Positions 41,833-50,307 are shown, counted from the stretch's first letter. The stretch: 64,000 nucleotides of DNA from Photobacterium chitinilyticum (GCF_004104355.1 NZ_RJLM01000002.1:187168-251167); one strand, 5' to 3'. Numbers and translations: made by a program. The notes: generated from the sequence alone by a model not told the origin.

Positions 41833-42940
41833 TAAACCGCTGCTTCAAGCCTCGAAGAGTCGCTTCAATTTTCAGTACCAGTTGGGGGAATTGATAGTGA
41901 TAGATAGCAAGTGATGACTCGCAGTTAGCAAACGTTTTCTTATAGCGAGTAGTGCCGCCCATGAAGTCGTAGCTGAGCATGCCGTCAGCTAGCGCCCGCT
42001 CTATTAAAAGGTAATGAGCAGTCAATCCTGGCTTCATGTGTTTATCCTCCAGTTCATAATTCAGTGCACTCAAATAAAAATACACCTGATTGCCGTAATG
42101 AAAATTGTAAATAACCCCTAAAGGCTCATCACCGGCACGAATATAGTGCAGAACGACCTCACCGCTTTCTACCCCGCGTTTAATCAAGGTATGGTGGAAA
42201 TGCTTAAATTTGGGATTTGAAAATCCGCTCTGACCCAGCTGGTTCCCCCAACGTTTGATATGAAAAGGCTCTGCTAGTGCAAACACCTTCAACGCCTCTT
42301 CCGTCGTCGTTGCTGTCGATATGGTTATCTCGCCTTTGCTCTCATATTTGCGCAGGCTTCTCCTTATTTGATACCGACCACTGCGTGAAAGACTCTGATC
42401 CAGTGAGCAATTGTTATCCCGAAGCTGAGTAAAATCCAGTTTATACGCAATAGAATCCCAAACACATCGACGTTCAGCGCCTAGACTCAAAGCTCCGTCA
42501 AAAACACCTTTCTCACTCGCCCCGACAACAAAAGTGCCATTGCCAATGACTGAAAGCATCACTGTTGATAACATTGCTGTACGCGTTTTTCCTTCATACT
42601 GCGGTAGCAACAAGAAGTCATTGTACTCGATCCATAGCTGATCCAGTCCCTGATCCCCAGTTCGGTGAAGGTAATAGGCCTTCCTTGAGTCAAATGGTAA
42701 TTTGCTCTTTTTGCCAACAAGGATCCCTAAGCCGACGACCTCGCTCCCAATGCTGGCTTCGATAAGAATACAGTCATCAACACAGCAATCTAACCATGAG
42801 CCAATCCATAACCATGACAGGAAAATATTCGGTTGAGTCTGCTCTTCAAGTTGTTGCCATACACTGGCAAGTCTGTCTCTATCCGGATTATAAAAAACCT
42901 CACAATGCACAGGATTATTACAGTGTTCCATGGATGACAA
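41804..42940 (-). CDS. GNAT/FemAB-like acyltransferase (BioF2-like, BcsL type)
   Basis: 378 aa. 'PNIFLSWLWIGSWLDCC' followed by 'EVVGLGILVGKK' is typical of the GNAT domain (PF13480) proteins in polysaccharide clusters. 'LSRSGRYQIRRSLRKYES', 'VLHYIRAGDEPLGVIYNF' and 'YDFMGGTTRYKKTFANCESS' complete the fold. It likely adds an acyl group to a sugar or lipid-linked intermediate. It is a second member of the superfamily in the locus, divergent from the FemAB at 26853. The N-terminus starts at ATG 42938-42940, and no other start is obvious. Confidence 0.8.
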   Translation of the reverse strand: MSSMEHCNNPVHCEVFYNPDRDRLASVWQQLEEQTQPNIFLSWLWIGSWLDCCVDDCILIEASIGSEVVGLGILVGKKSKLPFDSRKAYYLHRTGDQGLDQLWIEYNDFLLLPQYEGKTRTAMLSTVMLSVIGNGTFVVGASEKGVFDGALSLGAERRCVWDSIAYKLDFTQLRDNNCSLDQSLSRSGRYQIRRSLRKYESKGEITISTATTTEEALKVFALAEPFHIKRWGNQLGQSGFSNPKFKHFHHTLIKRGVESGEVVLHYIRAGDEPLGVIYNFHYGNQVYFYLSALNYELEDKHMKPGLTAHYLLIERALADGMLSYDFMGGTTRYKKTFANCESSLAIYHYQFPQLVLKIEATLRGLKQRFTTGNRPSPL

Positions 42941-43095
42941 CCTCGTCTTAATACCTGAAAAACCTTCTATTGAGCATAAGCATAGCAGTCAGGAAAAATA
43001 TGAGACCGTAAATTAAAACTAATCAATCTCAGGCAAATTAATTGTTTCTGGCTATTATAAAAATAATGAGCTTTTTTGATATTAGAGGGAAAAAC

Positions 43096-43161
43096 ATGGA
43101 CAAAGCCAACTATTTAAAACCCAGCTTGAGGAGCAACTGGACAACTATCAATGCTTGTTGA
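43096..43161 (+). CDS. Possible 21-residue leader peptide overlapping the VanZ-like gene
   Basis: An ATG with a good AGAGGG ribosome-binding site opens a 21-codon frame (MDKANYLKPSLRSNWTTINAC) that stops at TGA 43159-43161, 11 bp inside the VanZ-like gene. The VanZ-like ATG at 43151 has no ribosome-binding site at the proper distance, so coupling through this leader would explain its translation. No regulatory amino-acid run is obvious. Confidence 0.35.
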   Translation: MDKANYLKPSLRSNWTTINAC

Positions 43162-43540
43162 TCGCCATCCTTTCCCATGGCTAATACTGGCGTGCTACTC
43201 CATCTTCATCACCTACATTTCATTACTACCGGGCCAGGGCAATGGTGATATTACCGATCTCAAACAATACAAAATTCCGCACCTAGATAAGGTGCTTCAT
43301 GTAGGGGCATACTGGGTCTATGCACTGCTGGCTCTATTTGCCGCAAAAATGAAATATGAACGCTGGCTGGTCTGTTGCTTACTATTGCTGCACGGTATTC
43401 TTCTTGAATATCTTCAGATAACGCTGGCAACGGGTCGAGAAGCCTCAATACCAGATATCATTGCCAACACCGCAGGGGTTATTTTGGGGTATTTTACAGC
43501 CCTGATTTATCAACATCATCCGTCTAATCCTCATCATTAA
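43151..43540 (+). CDS. VanZ-like family membrane protein
   Basis: 129 aa with four predicted TM helices. VanZ-like signatures are 'LDKVLHVGAYWVYALLALF' and 'ITLATGREASIPDIIANTA' with 'GVILGYFTALIY'; the His and Asp in these are the family's conserved polar residues. VanZ-like proteins occur in many exosortase-type polysaccharide loci, but their function is unknown. It is convergent with the nucleotidyltransferase gene, overlapping it by 4 bp. Its own start lacks a ribosome-binding site; see the leader at 43096. Confidence 0.85.
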   Translation: MLVDRHPFPWLILACYSIFITYISLLPGQGNGDITDLKQYKIPHLDKVLHVGAYWVYALLALFAAKMKYERWLVCCLLLLHGILLEYLQITLATGREASIPDIIANTAGVILGYFTALIYQHHPSNPHH

Positions 43541-44646
43541 ATCATTACATCAGGTTCATCCTTTTTCATCGGGTTTAACCTATAGACACTCTTTCGGATT
43601 AGATGCGGAACCAGCTTGGAAAAAGGCAAACGCTTTAGGTGCCCTCTCAAATAGAGAACAAGCAAATACCACTGATCACCAAAGTCATTGTGAACCGGAT
43701 AAATCGAGCTGAATACTTTACGAAAAGCAGGATCGGTTAAATAGAACACCAATTGGCCCGGCCTGAACTGCTCATAGAAGGCAACCACATCTTCAGGCAC
43801 ATCAAGTTGGTAAATAATGCGACAATAGCGAATGGCATAGAACATACATTCTCCATTGCCAATTGAATGCTGTAACCGTACAAGGTTTTCCCAAAAGTCA
43901 GGCTGTTGACTAAAATATTTAATTAACTGAACAATATCGAAAAGATCTCTCACGCCTTTATGAAACTCACTCTCATAAAAAAGATGTATCGCACTGTGAA
44001 GGACCATGGCCTCCGGGCTAAGAGTCTGGGCACCGCTACTGTCAGGAATCATATGGGTATGAGTAAGCAAGGTAACGGGATCTGGCCCATGGTTTAATAC
44101 TGTTGGCAATATATTGAAATGTACATCCAGCTCGGTCTGACGATCAAAATGTCTTAAAGGCGGGATCTCTTGTGAATAATCCCGGTAAAACTTATCATCA
44201 TAGTCAGTCAGTTTTTTATGCAGCCAGCCATGCTCCATCAAAGCCTGCTCAGCCGTAGCAATCTGCTCTTGCGGAACCAAAATATCAATATCACTCATCA
44301 GTCGGCCCTGCATACACCTAATATCTGTAAGCTGGTAAGCCGCCCCTTTTAAATAGACCCAGCGAATATTAAGCCGACTAAACAACTGGCTAATATGCTG
44401 ATGCTCTTGCACCAGCAACCTCAATTGATTGGTATAGGTATATTCAGCAGATAATACATGCCGCTGAAATTCAACCGGGAGCTCAAACCAAATATCGCAC
44501 TGTTCACAAAGCGGCTTCAGCTGCGCTAACATATTATAATAACGAGCTTCAGCAATAATTTGTGACAGCTCACGAGGGCTCATTGAGAGTAAAGTCGTGG
44601 GGGTCTGAAGAATATCGACCAACTTTAGTGTCGTTATCTTTTTCAT
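43537..44646 (-). CDS. Nucleotidyltransferase family protein of the HPr-rel-A cassette (NTP_transf_5)
   Basis: 369 aa. Helical N-terminus 'TLKLVDILQTPTTLLSMSPREL', then the nucleotidyltransferase core 'YLKGAAYQLTDIRCMQGRLM' with 'SDIDILVPQEQIATAEQAL' (metal Asp-x-Asp) and 'TELDVHFNILPTVL' (third Asp). This is the PF14907-type fold seen beside HprK-like kinases. ATG 44644-44646 has AGGAAAGGG upstream. It overlaps the end of the kinase gene by 77 bp, a long overlap, yet the N-terminal residues align with relatives, so the full length is likely real. It probably transfers a nucleotide to a peptide or small molecule (inferred). Confidence 0.83.
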   Translation of the reverse strand: MKKITTLKLVDILQTPTTLLSMSPRELSQIIAEARYYNMLAQLKPLCEQCDIWFELPVEFQRHVLSAEYTYTNQLRLLVQEHQHISQLFSRLNIRWVYLKGAAYQLTDIRCMQGRLMSDIDILVPQEQIATAEQALMEHGWLHKKLTDYDDKFYRDYSQEIPPLRHFDRQTELDVHFNILPTVLNHGPDPVTLLTHTHMIPDSSGAQTLSPEAMVLHSAIHLFYESEFHKGVRDLFDIVQLIKYFSQQPDFWENLVRLQHSIGNGECMFYAIRYCRIIYQLDVPEDVVAFYEQFRPGQLVFYLTDPAFRKVFSSIYPVHNDFGDQWYLLVLYLRGHLKRLPFSKLVPHLIRKSVYRLNPMKKDEPDVMI

Positions 44647-45514
44647 CGATCCCTTTCCTGATTGCCACTTCGCAATCTGCTAACTGGTTATATTCAATAT
44701 ATATTGCATCTGCAGCCTCAACGATCTGCTTGGCACAGGCAAAGCCCGTCTGATTCAGTAAACCAAAGTTAAAGCTGTTGGTGATCAGTTCCATCAGTAC
44801 TTCGCATTTTTCAACCTGTTCGACATAACACTGCTCGGCCGCAGAATACTTTACAAACACAATAAGCGAAATCGGCGCGCTGATATGGACTCTGGCCACA
44901 CTGGGCTTAGGCGGTTTAACCAGACACACTTTTCCCTTGAGGGTATCAGCAATTTCCTCACCGAAACTCGCGGAAGGCAAGAAACACCGCGCAAGCTCAA
45001 TGGCATTATTTTTCAGGTTGATCGGTCTTGCCAGACCATGGATTTGCAGCGTTTCGGGGCAAACCAATGCTAATTCATCCGATAATAAGCGCCAGCCTTG
45101 TGAGACAAGATAGGCGCACAGGGTACTTTTCCCCGAGCCCGAAGGGGCTGAAATAACGATACCTTTACCGTTCTTTTCTAATGTAGCCGCATGGATAATC
45201 AGATATTGATGGGCATGATTGGTAATAAGCCAGTTCATTCCCCATTCCAGCATGGCCGGAGCCTGGTTGAGCGGAAGAGGCTTGAAAGGTTCGCGACCAT
45301 TGAAATAAAAGCGTGCCTGAGGTTTTATCCATCTGCGCCCTAGCATTCCCGGAATCATCGACACATGAAAATCAACAAAATGCAGTTCAGGATCAGCAAG
45401 CAGATTATCTTGATAATGCGTTTTCAGATAACGCTGGACGCTAGGAATTGACGTTTCTACCTCGGTGATAAAAGGGCCGGTTTGCAAATAATAACGCTGC
45501 GTTGAAAGGAGCAT
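44570..45514 (-). CDS. HprK-related kinase A
   Basis: 314 aa. P-loop 'GIVISAPSGSGKSTLCAYLV' followed by 'GWRLLSDELALVCPE', as in HPr kinase/phosphorylase-related proteins, but with no HPr gene nearby. N-terminal half: 'QTGPFITEVETSIPSVQRYL' and 'HQYLIIHAATLEKNGKG'. Known relatives (TIGR04352-type) always occur with a PqqD-like protein, and related kinases phosphorylate RiPP precursors such as lasso peptides. It lies between the PqqD-like gene (4-bp gap) and the nucleotidyltransferase. The substrate is unknown; the Tat-signal protein upstream is a candidate. Confidence 0.88.
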   Translation of the reverse strand: MLLSTQRYYLQTGPFITEVETSIPSVQRYLKTHYQDNLLADPELHFVDFHVSMIPGMLGRRWIKPQARFYFNGREPFKPLPLNQAPAMLEWGMNWLITNHAHQYLIIHAATLEKNGKGIVISAPSGSGKSTLCAYLVSQGWRLLSDELALVCPETLQIHGLARPINLKNNAIELARCFLPSASFGEEIADTLKGKVCLVKPPKPSVARVHISAPISLIVFVKYSAAEQCYVEQVEKCEVLMELITNSFNFGLLNQTGFACAKQIVEAADAIYIEYNQLADCEVAIRKGIDEKDNDTKVGRYSSDPHDFTLNEPS

Positions 45515-45518
45515 CCTG

Positions 45519-45794
45519 CTAGTCCTTAGCTGGCAATAAGATCTGCATCGAAAGTAACTCTTTAATCACACCCAACGCAGATTCAGGCCGCTTTTTCACA
45601 TAGCTGTCGACTTCACCTGTCATGCAATCCGCATGACTTAAGCGTTCGAGCAACTCTACGACGGAGATATCACATAACATTGACTCAGATGTAAACGGGC
45701 TATAGATAACACTTCGAGATTGGTGCTTGAAAGTGCAGTGAATAATGGAAAACTTGCCGTTCAACTCTATCCTTTCGGGTCGCTTGTCTTTCAT
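45519..45794 (-). CDS. PqqD-like peptide chaperone/recognition protein of the HPr-rel-A system
   Basis: 91 aa. A winged-helix PqqD-like (RRE-type) fold: beta start 'RIELNGKFSIIHCTFKHQ', then 'MLCDISVVELLERLSHADCM', and C-terminal helix 'ESALGVIKELLSMQILLPA'. Proteins of this fold bind leader peptides and present them to modifying enzymes. The position directly before the HprK-like kinase matches the HPr-rel-A arrangement. GGAGG precedes the ATG. No short leader-type precursor is evident next to it. Confidence 0.8.
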   Translation of the reverse strand: MKDKRPERIELNGKFSIIHCTFKHQSRSVIYSPFTSESMLCDISVVELLERLSHADCMTGEVDSYVKKRPESALGVIKELLSMQILLPAKD

Positions 45795-45809
45795 GCGCCT
45801 CCCTGTTTA

Positions 45810-46613
45810 TTAACTCCACAGCTGTAGCTGGCTGATTAAATCATGAAAAGATTTTTTTATCGCAGGGGACTGCTCGTTAACACTGGAATTGTTGTTGAGC
45901 TCGTCTGCCAACCTTGAGGCTAGCACCATGATCATTTCAATAACGGCGCTTTCAATTTGCCGAGTATTATAGGGATAACGGATAATACTCGAAGAAAAGA
46001 AAGCATTTAAATAAGCAGTAACAAGTACCTGATGAAAGTGCCTGGGCCGAAGTACAACATTCACACCTTTACCTGTGGAACTGGACTCCGTGGGTTCCAG
46101 TTTAATTGCCAGCTTAAACTGACCACCACCATGTGCACCCAGTACATGCTTGATTCTCACATCACCGGATTGCTGAACGTTGATCTTAAATTTCCAACCT
46201 TTCATGGGGAGGTTTTGCCAATGATAAAATGGCGTGAGAAAGAGTTGGCTGAAGTATGTGCTGCCGCTTATTCTGCTATTGTTTAAAGCTTGCCTCAACG
46301 GATAGGTACTATCTCCCTTGCGACTACGAATTACTTGGCTCCAGCGATGGGGGCCAGCAGCATCATTGCTACATAACTCCGGATTCGATGCATTACCAGA
46401 CACCATTATTGAGCAGTTTTGCCCACCCGCTCCGCTCCCCCAACCTGCGTGACTTTTCAATGAAAACAGGACTGGTGAGATTGCCGCCGAAGTATGAAGA
46501 AAACGACGCCGGGAAAAGCGGGATTGTTCTATTGCCGGTCGATCTACAACTTTATCGGCAGTATCTCCATCCAGGTGACTATTCTCCTGAAGACCCGGCT
46601 TATCTTGATCCAT
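45810..46613 (-). CDS. Tat-signal protein of unknown function, candidate substrate of the HPr-rel-A cassette
   Basis: About 267 aa from ATG 46611-46613 (AGGG upstream); the frame opens 19 codons earlier. A polar N-region is followed by a twin-arginine signal 'SRRRFLHTSAAISPVLFSL' at about 34-52. The mature part starts 'GWGSGAGGQNCSIMVSGNAS' and has a second Cys (ELCSND). The rest is mixed alpha/beta with no motif I recognise. It is first in the run Tat protein, PqqD-like, HprK-like, nucleotidyltransferase, with a 15-bp gap to the PqqD-like gene. Operon position makes it the natural client of the modifying enzymes (inference). Confidence 0.7.
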   Translation of the reverse strand: MDQDKPGLQENSHLDGDTADKVVDRPAIEQSRFSRRRFLHTSAAISPVLFSLKSHAGWGSGAGGQNCSIMVSGNASNPELCSNDAAGPHRWSQVIRSRKGDSTYPLRQALNNSRISGSTYFSQLFLTPFYHWQNLPMKGWKFKINVQQSGDVRIKHVLGAHGGGQFKLAIKLEPTESSSTGKGVNVVLRPRHFHQVLVTAYLNAFFSSSIIRYPYNTRQIESAVIEMIMVLASRLADELNNNSSVNEQSPAIKKSFHDLISQLQLWS

Positions 46614-47050
46614 AATAATCCCTACCGAAAGTACAACACACCGATTGAATACGAGTAAAACTTCTACCACATAAACTTACAACAAAAGTAAAGTTCATAT
46701 CTTTTGGCCTTGCAAGTTTATTTCCGCTGAAGAAACATCGACTCTCTTGCCAATATTTCTGATAATACCTTCACCTATTTTATAAGCGATCGCCCCCGCC
46801 CCAGGAACCAGAACAACTTAAAATTAACAGCCTTTTCTATCTGAGCGGGCCAAGCACCCAAATCAAATTCTAATAATTTTCTTAGCTGAACTTTTCAATA
46901 GTCGTAAAAATTCCACGATCACAATACCTTGCCAAATTTGTTCAAAATTTACACTGCATCGACGTTTGAAACATGACAAAAAGCTGACAAAAGGTGACGT
47001 AATTTTATCCACAATGCTTCGAGACAAACACAGCAGCAGCGTGAATAACA
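46614..47050. other. Divergent intergenic region between the Tat-protein and beta-helix lipoprotein genes
   Basis: 437 bp without a supported gene. A 62-codon minus-strand frame (46863-47051) has no convincing start or motif. The only pattern is three phased TGAC repeats at 46974-46998, about 50-75 bp before the lipoprotein gene; they may be a regulator site. Both promoters should lie here. Confidence 0.55.
46974..46998 (+). promoter_or_regulatory. Three TGAC direct repeats in helical phase
   Basis: TGAC begins at 46974, 46985 and 46995, steps of 11 and 10 bp, that is, one turn of the helix each, inside TGACAAAAAGC-TGACAAAAGG-TGACG. They lie upstream of the beta-helix lipoprotein gene. This is a possible binding array; no matching regulator is known to me. 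Confidence 0.3.
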
Positions 47051-48205
47051 ATGAAATATCAAAAGCTTACAATAAAAACAAGCGCATTGGCTTGCGTATT
47101 GCTCCTTAGCGCCTGTGGCTCAGGATCGACCTCATCCACGGGGATCGGTTCAGAACAACCAGGCGGTACACCAGGTATCCCTAGTGAAGGAACACCAACC
47201 AATCCGGGAAGCGGTACACCGAGCAACCCCGGCACCGGGATCCCCGACAAACCCACCGTTCCTGTCCCACCGGTACAAAACTCGGTGATAGTCGTTGACG
47301 GCAAAACGTTTACGTCCCCAAGCGAGGCCGAGAACGCGATCCAGAATAATAGCCTAGTGCAGTTTGGCAGCGGTGTATTCACCCAGGGGATGACAATCCG
47401 TCCAGATAACGTGAAACTCGTCGGTAGCGACGGCACCCACTTCAAAGGCGCACAAGTTCAGAACAAGGCAACTTTTGTGATCGCGGGTGACAATGTCAGC
47501 ATGGACAACATCGAGTGCAGTGGTGTTAGTGTTCCGAACGAAAATGGTGCCTGTATCAGGCAGGAAGGCAAAGACCTACGACTTAGCGGTGTCTACTTTC
47601 ACGACAGCGAACAGGGGATCTTAACAGCCAAAAATACCGGCAGTCTGATCATTGAATACAGCACCTTTGAGCGACTAGGAAAGGCAGGATATGCCCACGC
47701 GGTTTACAGTGCGAACGATCGCCTTGAGATCCGCTACAGCAAATTTTATCGCTCTAAGGACAACGGCCATGAAATCAAATCCCGGGCGAAGGAAACTCTT
47801 ATCGAATATAGCGAGATTGCCTCGCTGGATAGCGCAGATAGCCGACTGGTTGATATCTCCAACGGCGGCAAGCTAACAATAAGAAACAGTCTTCTTGAGC
47901 AGGGACCAAACACCGCCAACTTTCAGGTAATCGGGTTTGGTATGGAAGGTATCGATCAATCTGTTCCGCAGTCTGTCGAGCTGACCAACAACATCATTCT
48001 GATGGAAAGACAAAAGGGAAATGTACTATTGGGTCTGCCTTCTGACAGCTCCTCGGTTCAGATATCTATCACCGGCAATAACCTTATCGGAACACCCTTC
48101 AATGACAAGGCTGAACATAACATTCAGCAGAACAACAATATCTATGACAGCCGTTCAGCCTACGGGCTTGGCGCTTTTCCTGAGCTGCCGAGCATCGGCC
48201 TTTAA
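47051..48205 (+). CDS. Lipoprotein with right-handed parallel beta-helix domain
   Basis: 384 aa. The lipoprotein signal is 'TSALACVLLLSACG' with lipobox Cys. Then comes a Gly/Pro/Thr-rich linker (about 20-75: GTPSNPGTGIPDKPTVPVPP), followed by a beta-helix from about 80 onward: 'VVDGKTFTSPSEAENAI', 'NVKLVGSDGTHFKGAQVQNK', 'DLRLSGVYFHDSEQGI', 'LIIEYSTFERL', 'LEIRYSKFYRSKDNGHEIKS'. The last motif, with H and K, resembles polysaccharide lyase or pectate-type helix proteins. It may be anchored in the outer membrane and act on the polymer. Class unknown. The ribosome-binding site is weak. Confidence 0.8.
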   Translation: MKYQKLTIKTSALACVLLLSACGSGSTSSTGIGSEQPGGTPGIPSEGTPTNPGSGTPSNPGTGIPDKPTVPVPPVQNSVIVVDGKTFTSPSEAENAIQNNSLVQFGSGVFTQGMTIRPDNVKLVGSDGTHFKGAQVQNKATFVIAGDNVSMDNIECSGVSVPNENGACIRQEGKDLRLSGVYFHDSEQGILTAKNTGSLIIEYSTFERLGKAGYAHAVYSANDRLEIRYSKFYRSKDNGHEIKSRAKETLIEYSEIASLDSADSRLVDISNGGKLTIRNSLLEQGPNTANFQVIGFGMEGIDQSVPQSVELTNNIILMERQKGNVLLGLPSDSSSVQISITGNNLIGTPFNDKAEHNIQQNNNIYDSRSAYGLGAFPELPSIGL

Positions 48206-48472
48206 GGCTGACTCGCCAGATAGCAGCTTACGTTCTGTATAAATACCACGGTTACTGCGTTGTGATTTGCGGATTCAGCATGAATTCGCTATCACTCGCA
48301 GCACAGTCGATCTCAACCACGGCCTTGATTCTAAGTCCCTAAACGAGAAGCACTCTCCCTCACCTCCAAGCTTCCGGCTTCACTCTACGTTACTCAGAAC
48401 TTAATTAAGCTTGAACTGCTACACTCTCACAATGACTAAGCTTGGCGCTTAACGCACCCGGAGAGAGTAAGC

Positions 48473-49006
48473 ATGAAAATTATTGCTTTTGCCGCAAGTA
48501 CCCACAAGAAATCAATCAACAAACAGCTGGTTCACTATGCCTGTGAGCTGTTGGATAAAGCGGAAGTCGAAGTATTGGATCTCAACAATTATGAATTACC
48601 GCTATACAGCCAGGATAAAGAAGAAGAGCTTGGCCATCCACAGCTTGCCAAGGAATTTCTGAATAAAATAGGTGAAAGCGATGGCGTGCTCATCTCATTC
48701 GCCGAGCATAACGGTTCGTATTCCGTCGCCTACAAGAACATTTTTGACTGGTGTTCACGCATCGAGCCGAAAGTATTTCAGAGCAAACCCATGGTGCTGT
48801 TATCCACCTCGCCAGGCTCGATGGGCGGTGCCAGCGTACTGGCCGCAGCCGTACAATCAGCCCCCTACTTCGATGGCATCGTCAAAGCTAGCCTGTCTAT
48901 ACCGAGCTTTTACGATAACTTCGATACCGAAAAACAAACCCTGAACCATGAAGAACTCAATGAGCAGTTTAAAGATGCCGTCAGTCACTTAAATCACTTT
49001 AAATAG
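48473..49006 (+). CDS. NAD(P)H-dependent FMN reductase family (flavodoxin-like) protein
   Basis: 177 aa cytoplasmic flavoprotein. It begins 'MKIIAFAASTHKKSINKQLV' with the FMN-phosphate loop. Then 'DLNNYELPLYSQDKEEELGH', 'SDGVLISFAEHNGSYSVAYK' and 'PMVLLSTSPGSMGGASVLAA' follow, as in the chromate/azo/quinone reductase group. It reduces quinones or other acceptors with FMN. GGAGAG precedes the ATG. It is a monocistronic gene ended by a shared terminator. Confidence 0.88.
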   Translation: MKIIAFAASTHKKSINKQLVHYACELLDKAEVEVLDLNNYELPLYSQDKEEELGHPQLAKEFLNKIGESDGVLISFAEHNGSYSVAYKNIFDWCSRIEPKVFQSKPMVLLSTSPGSMGGASVLAAAVQSAPYFDGIVKASLSIPSFYDNFDTEKQTLNHEELNEQFKDAVSHLNHFK

Positions 49007-49052
49007 CCGTATAATTTTAGAAACAATCAAAATGTTAGCACCATTGTTCAGG

Positions 49053-49086
49053 CAAAAAAAAGCCACCTCGACAGGTGGCTTGTTTT
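49053..49086. terminator. Bidirectional terminator
   Basis: Stem AAGCCACCT (49060-49068), loop CGAC, AGGTGGCTT (49073-49081). A seven-base A-run leads in (minus-strand T-run), and GTTTT follows (plus-strand). It sits between the convergent FMN reductase and symporter genes. Confidence 0.85.
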
Positions 49087-49128
49087 AGCAGTGTTATTTC
49101 TTGTTAGCCAATACTGTTAGATTGATAG

Positions 49129-50307
49129 TTAGCCAACTTGTTTTACGGAGTCAGCAGATACAGGCTGCTTTTGAGCAAACTTGTTTACCCACAGCGATAT
49201 AGCACCATCACCCGTGATATTACACGCAGTACCAAAACTGTCTTGCGCCATATACAGGGCAATCATCAGTGCCAGCTCGGCTTCGCCAAAGCCAAGCATC
49301 GTCGACATTAATCCCAGTGCCGCCATTACGCCGCCGCCCGGGGCACCTGGAGCTGCAATCATGGTAATACCCAGCATCATGATAAACGGCAGCATCTCAA
49401 TCAAGGATGGCAGAGCAATATGCTGACTTAATGCCATCACCGCCGTCGAGCAGGTGATCAGAGTAATGGTAGAACCAGACAAATGAATAGTGGCACATAG
49501 TGGAATGGTGAAATTGGCAATGGAATCATCGACGCCATTGTTCTTGGTCTGTCGCAGGGTAACAGGAATAGTCGCCGCTGAAGACATAGTGCCAATAGCC
49601 GTAAAATAGGCCGGTAGCATATTTTTGATCAGCTTAACTGGTGACAAACCCAATGCGACGCCTGTCAAGGTATACTGAATGGTGATCCAAACCCAATGCA
49701 TCAAGACAGCCAGTGCCAAGACGACACCAAAGGTTTTCAAGGTCGTAAATACAGTGCCCTCTGCTGCCATCTCGGCAAAGATACCGGCAATATAAAATGG
49801 CAGTAGCGGAATAATAACATTTGATAACAGCAGATCGATAATACTGCGACCGTCATCGGCAATTTCTTTAAGCCGAACACTGTTGGTTATACTGATCCCC
49901 AATCCAAACAAGAAGGCGGTTGCCAGCGCCGTCATGACCCCAAACATTGGCGGAATTTCCAAACTGATAAAACTGGTCAGTTTAGCACCCGCATCGGTAG
50001 CGGCTTGATCTGGTGCTGGTAGACCTGCGATCACCGAACTGGCGACAAGAAACGCCAGGCTTCCGGCAAGAACAGTTGAACCGTAAGAAAGTGCGACCGT
50101 CTTACCCAATAAGCTACCTGAGTTTTTCGGCAAGCTGGCAATGCCGCTGGTAATGTAGAAAAGAATAATTAAGGGAATGGTAAATCCGATCAGTTGGCCA
50201 CCGAGCAGTTTCACTGTCAGCAGAATGCGGATGACGGCTTCTGGGGCAAAAAATCCGATTAAAATACCGGCAACGATACCGGCAATTAATTTCAGTATTA
50301 ATTTCAT
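49129..50307 (-). CDS. Dicarboxylate/amino acid:cation symporter (SLC1/DAACS family)
   Basis: 392 aa inner-membrane symporter. 'KLILKLIAGIVAGILIGF', 'LGGQLIGFTIPLIILFYIT', the HP1-like 'SSAATIPVTLRQTKNNGVD', 'FTIPLCATIHLSGSTI' and 'AQDSFGTACNITGDGAIS' mark the glutamate-transporter fold, with the Thr/Asn/Asp of the substrate site in the last helix. It imports an amino acid or dicarboxylate with Na+ or H+. ATG 50305-50307 has AGGAA 8 nt upstream; 27 further codons upstream in frame are not native. It is single, with no operon partner. Confidence 0.9.
   Translation of the reverse strand: MKLILKLIAGIVAGILIGFFAPEAVIRILLTVKLLGGQLIGFTIPLIILFYITSGIASLPKNSGSLLGKTVALSYGSTVLAGSLAFLVASSVIAGLPAPDQAATDAGAKLTSFISLEIPPMFGVMTALATAFLFGLGISITNSVRLKEIADDGRSIIDLLLSNVIIPLLPFYIAGIFAEMAAEGTVFTTLKTFGVVLALAVLMHWVWITIQYTLTGVALGLSPVKLIKNMLPAYFTAIGTMSSAATIPVTLRQTKNNGVDDSIANFTIPLCATIHLSGSTITLITCSTAVMALSQHIALPSLIEMLPFIMMLGITMIAAPGAPGGGVMAALGLMSTMLGFGEAELALMIALYMAQDSFGTACNITGDGAISLWVNKFAQKQPVSADSVKQVG

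Noticed and set aside
46863-47051. 62-codon minus-strand frame with Cys and hydrophobic residues, considered as a peptide precursor
   Set aside because: It has no ribosome-binding site, overlaps the divergent promoter region and shows no leader/core pattern.
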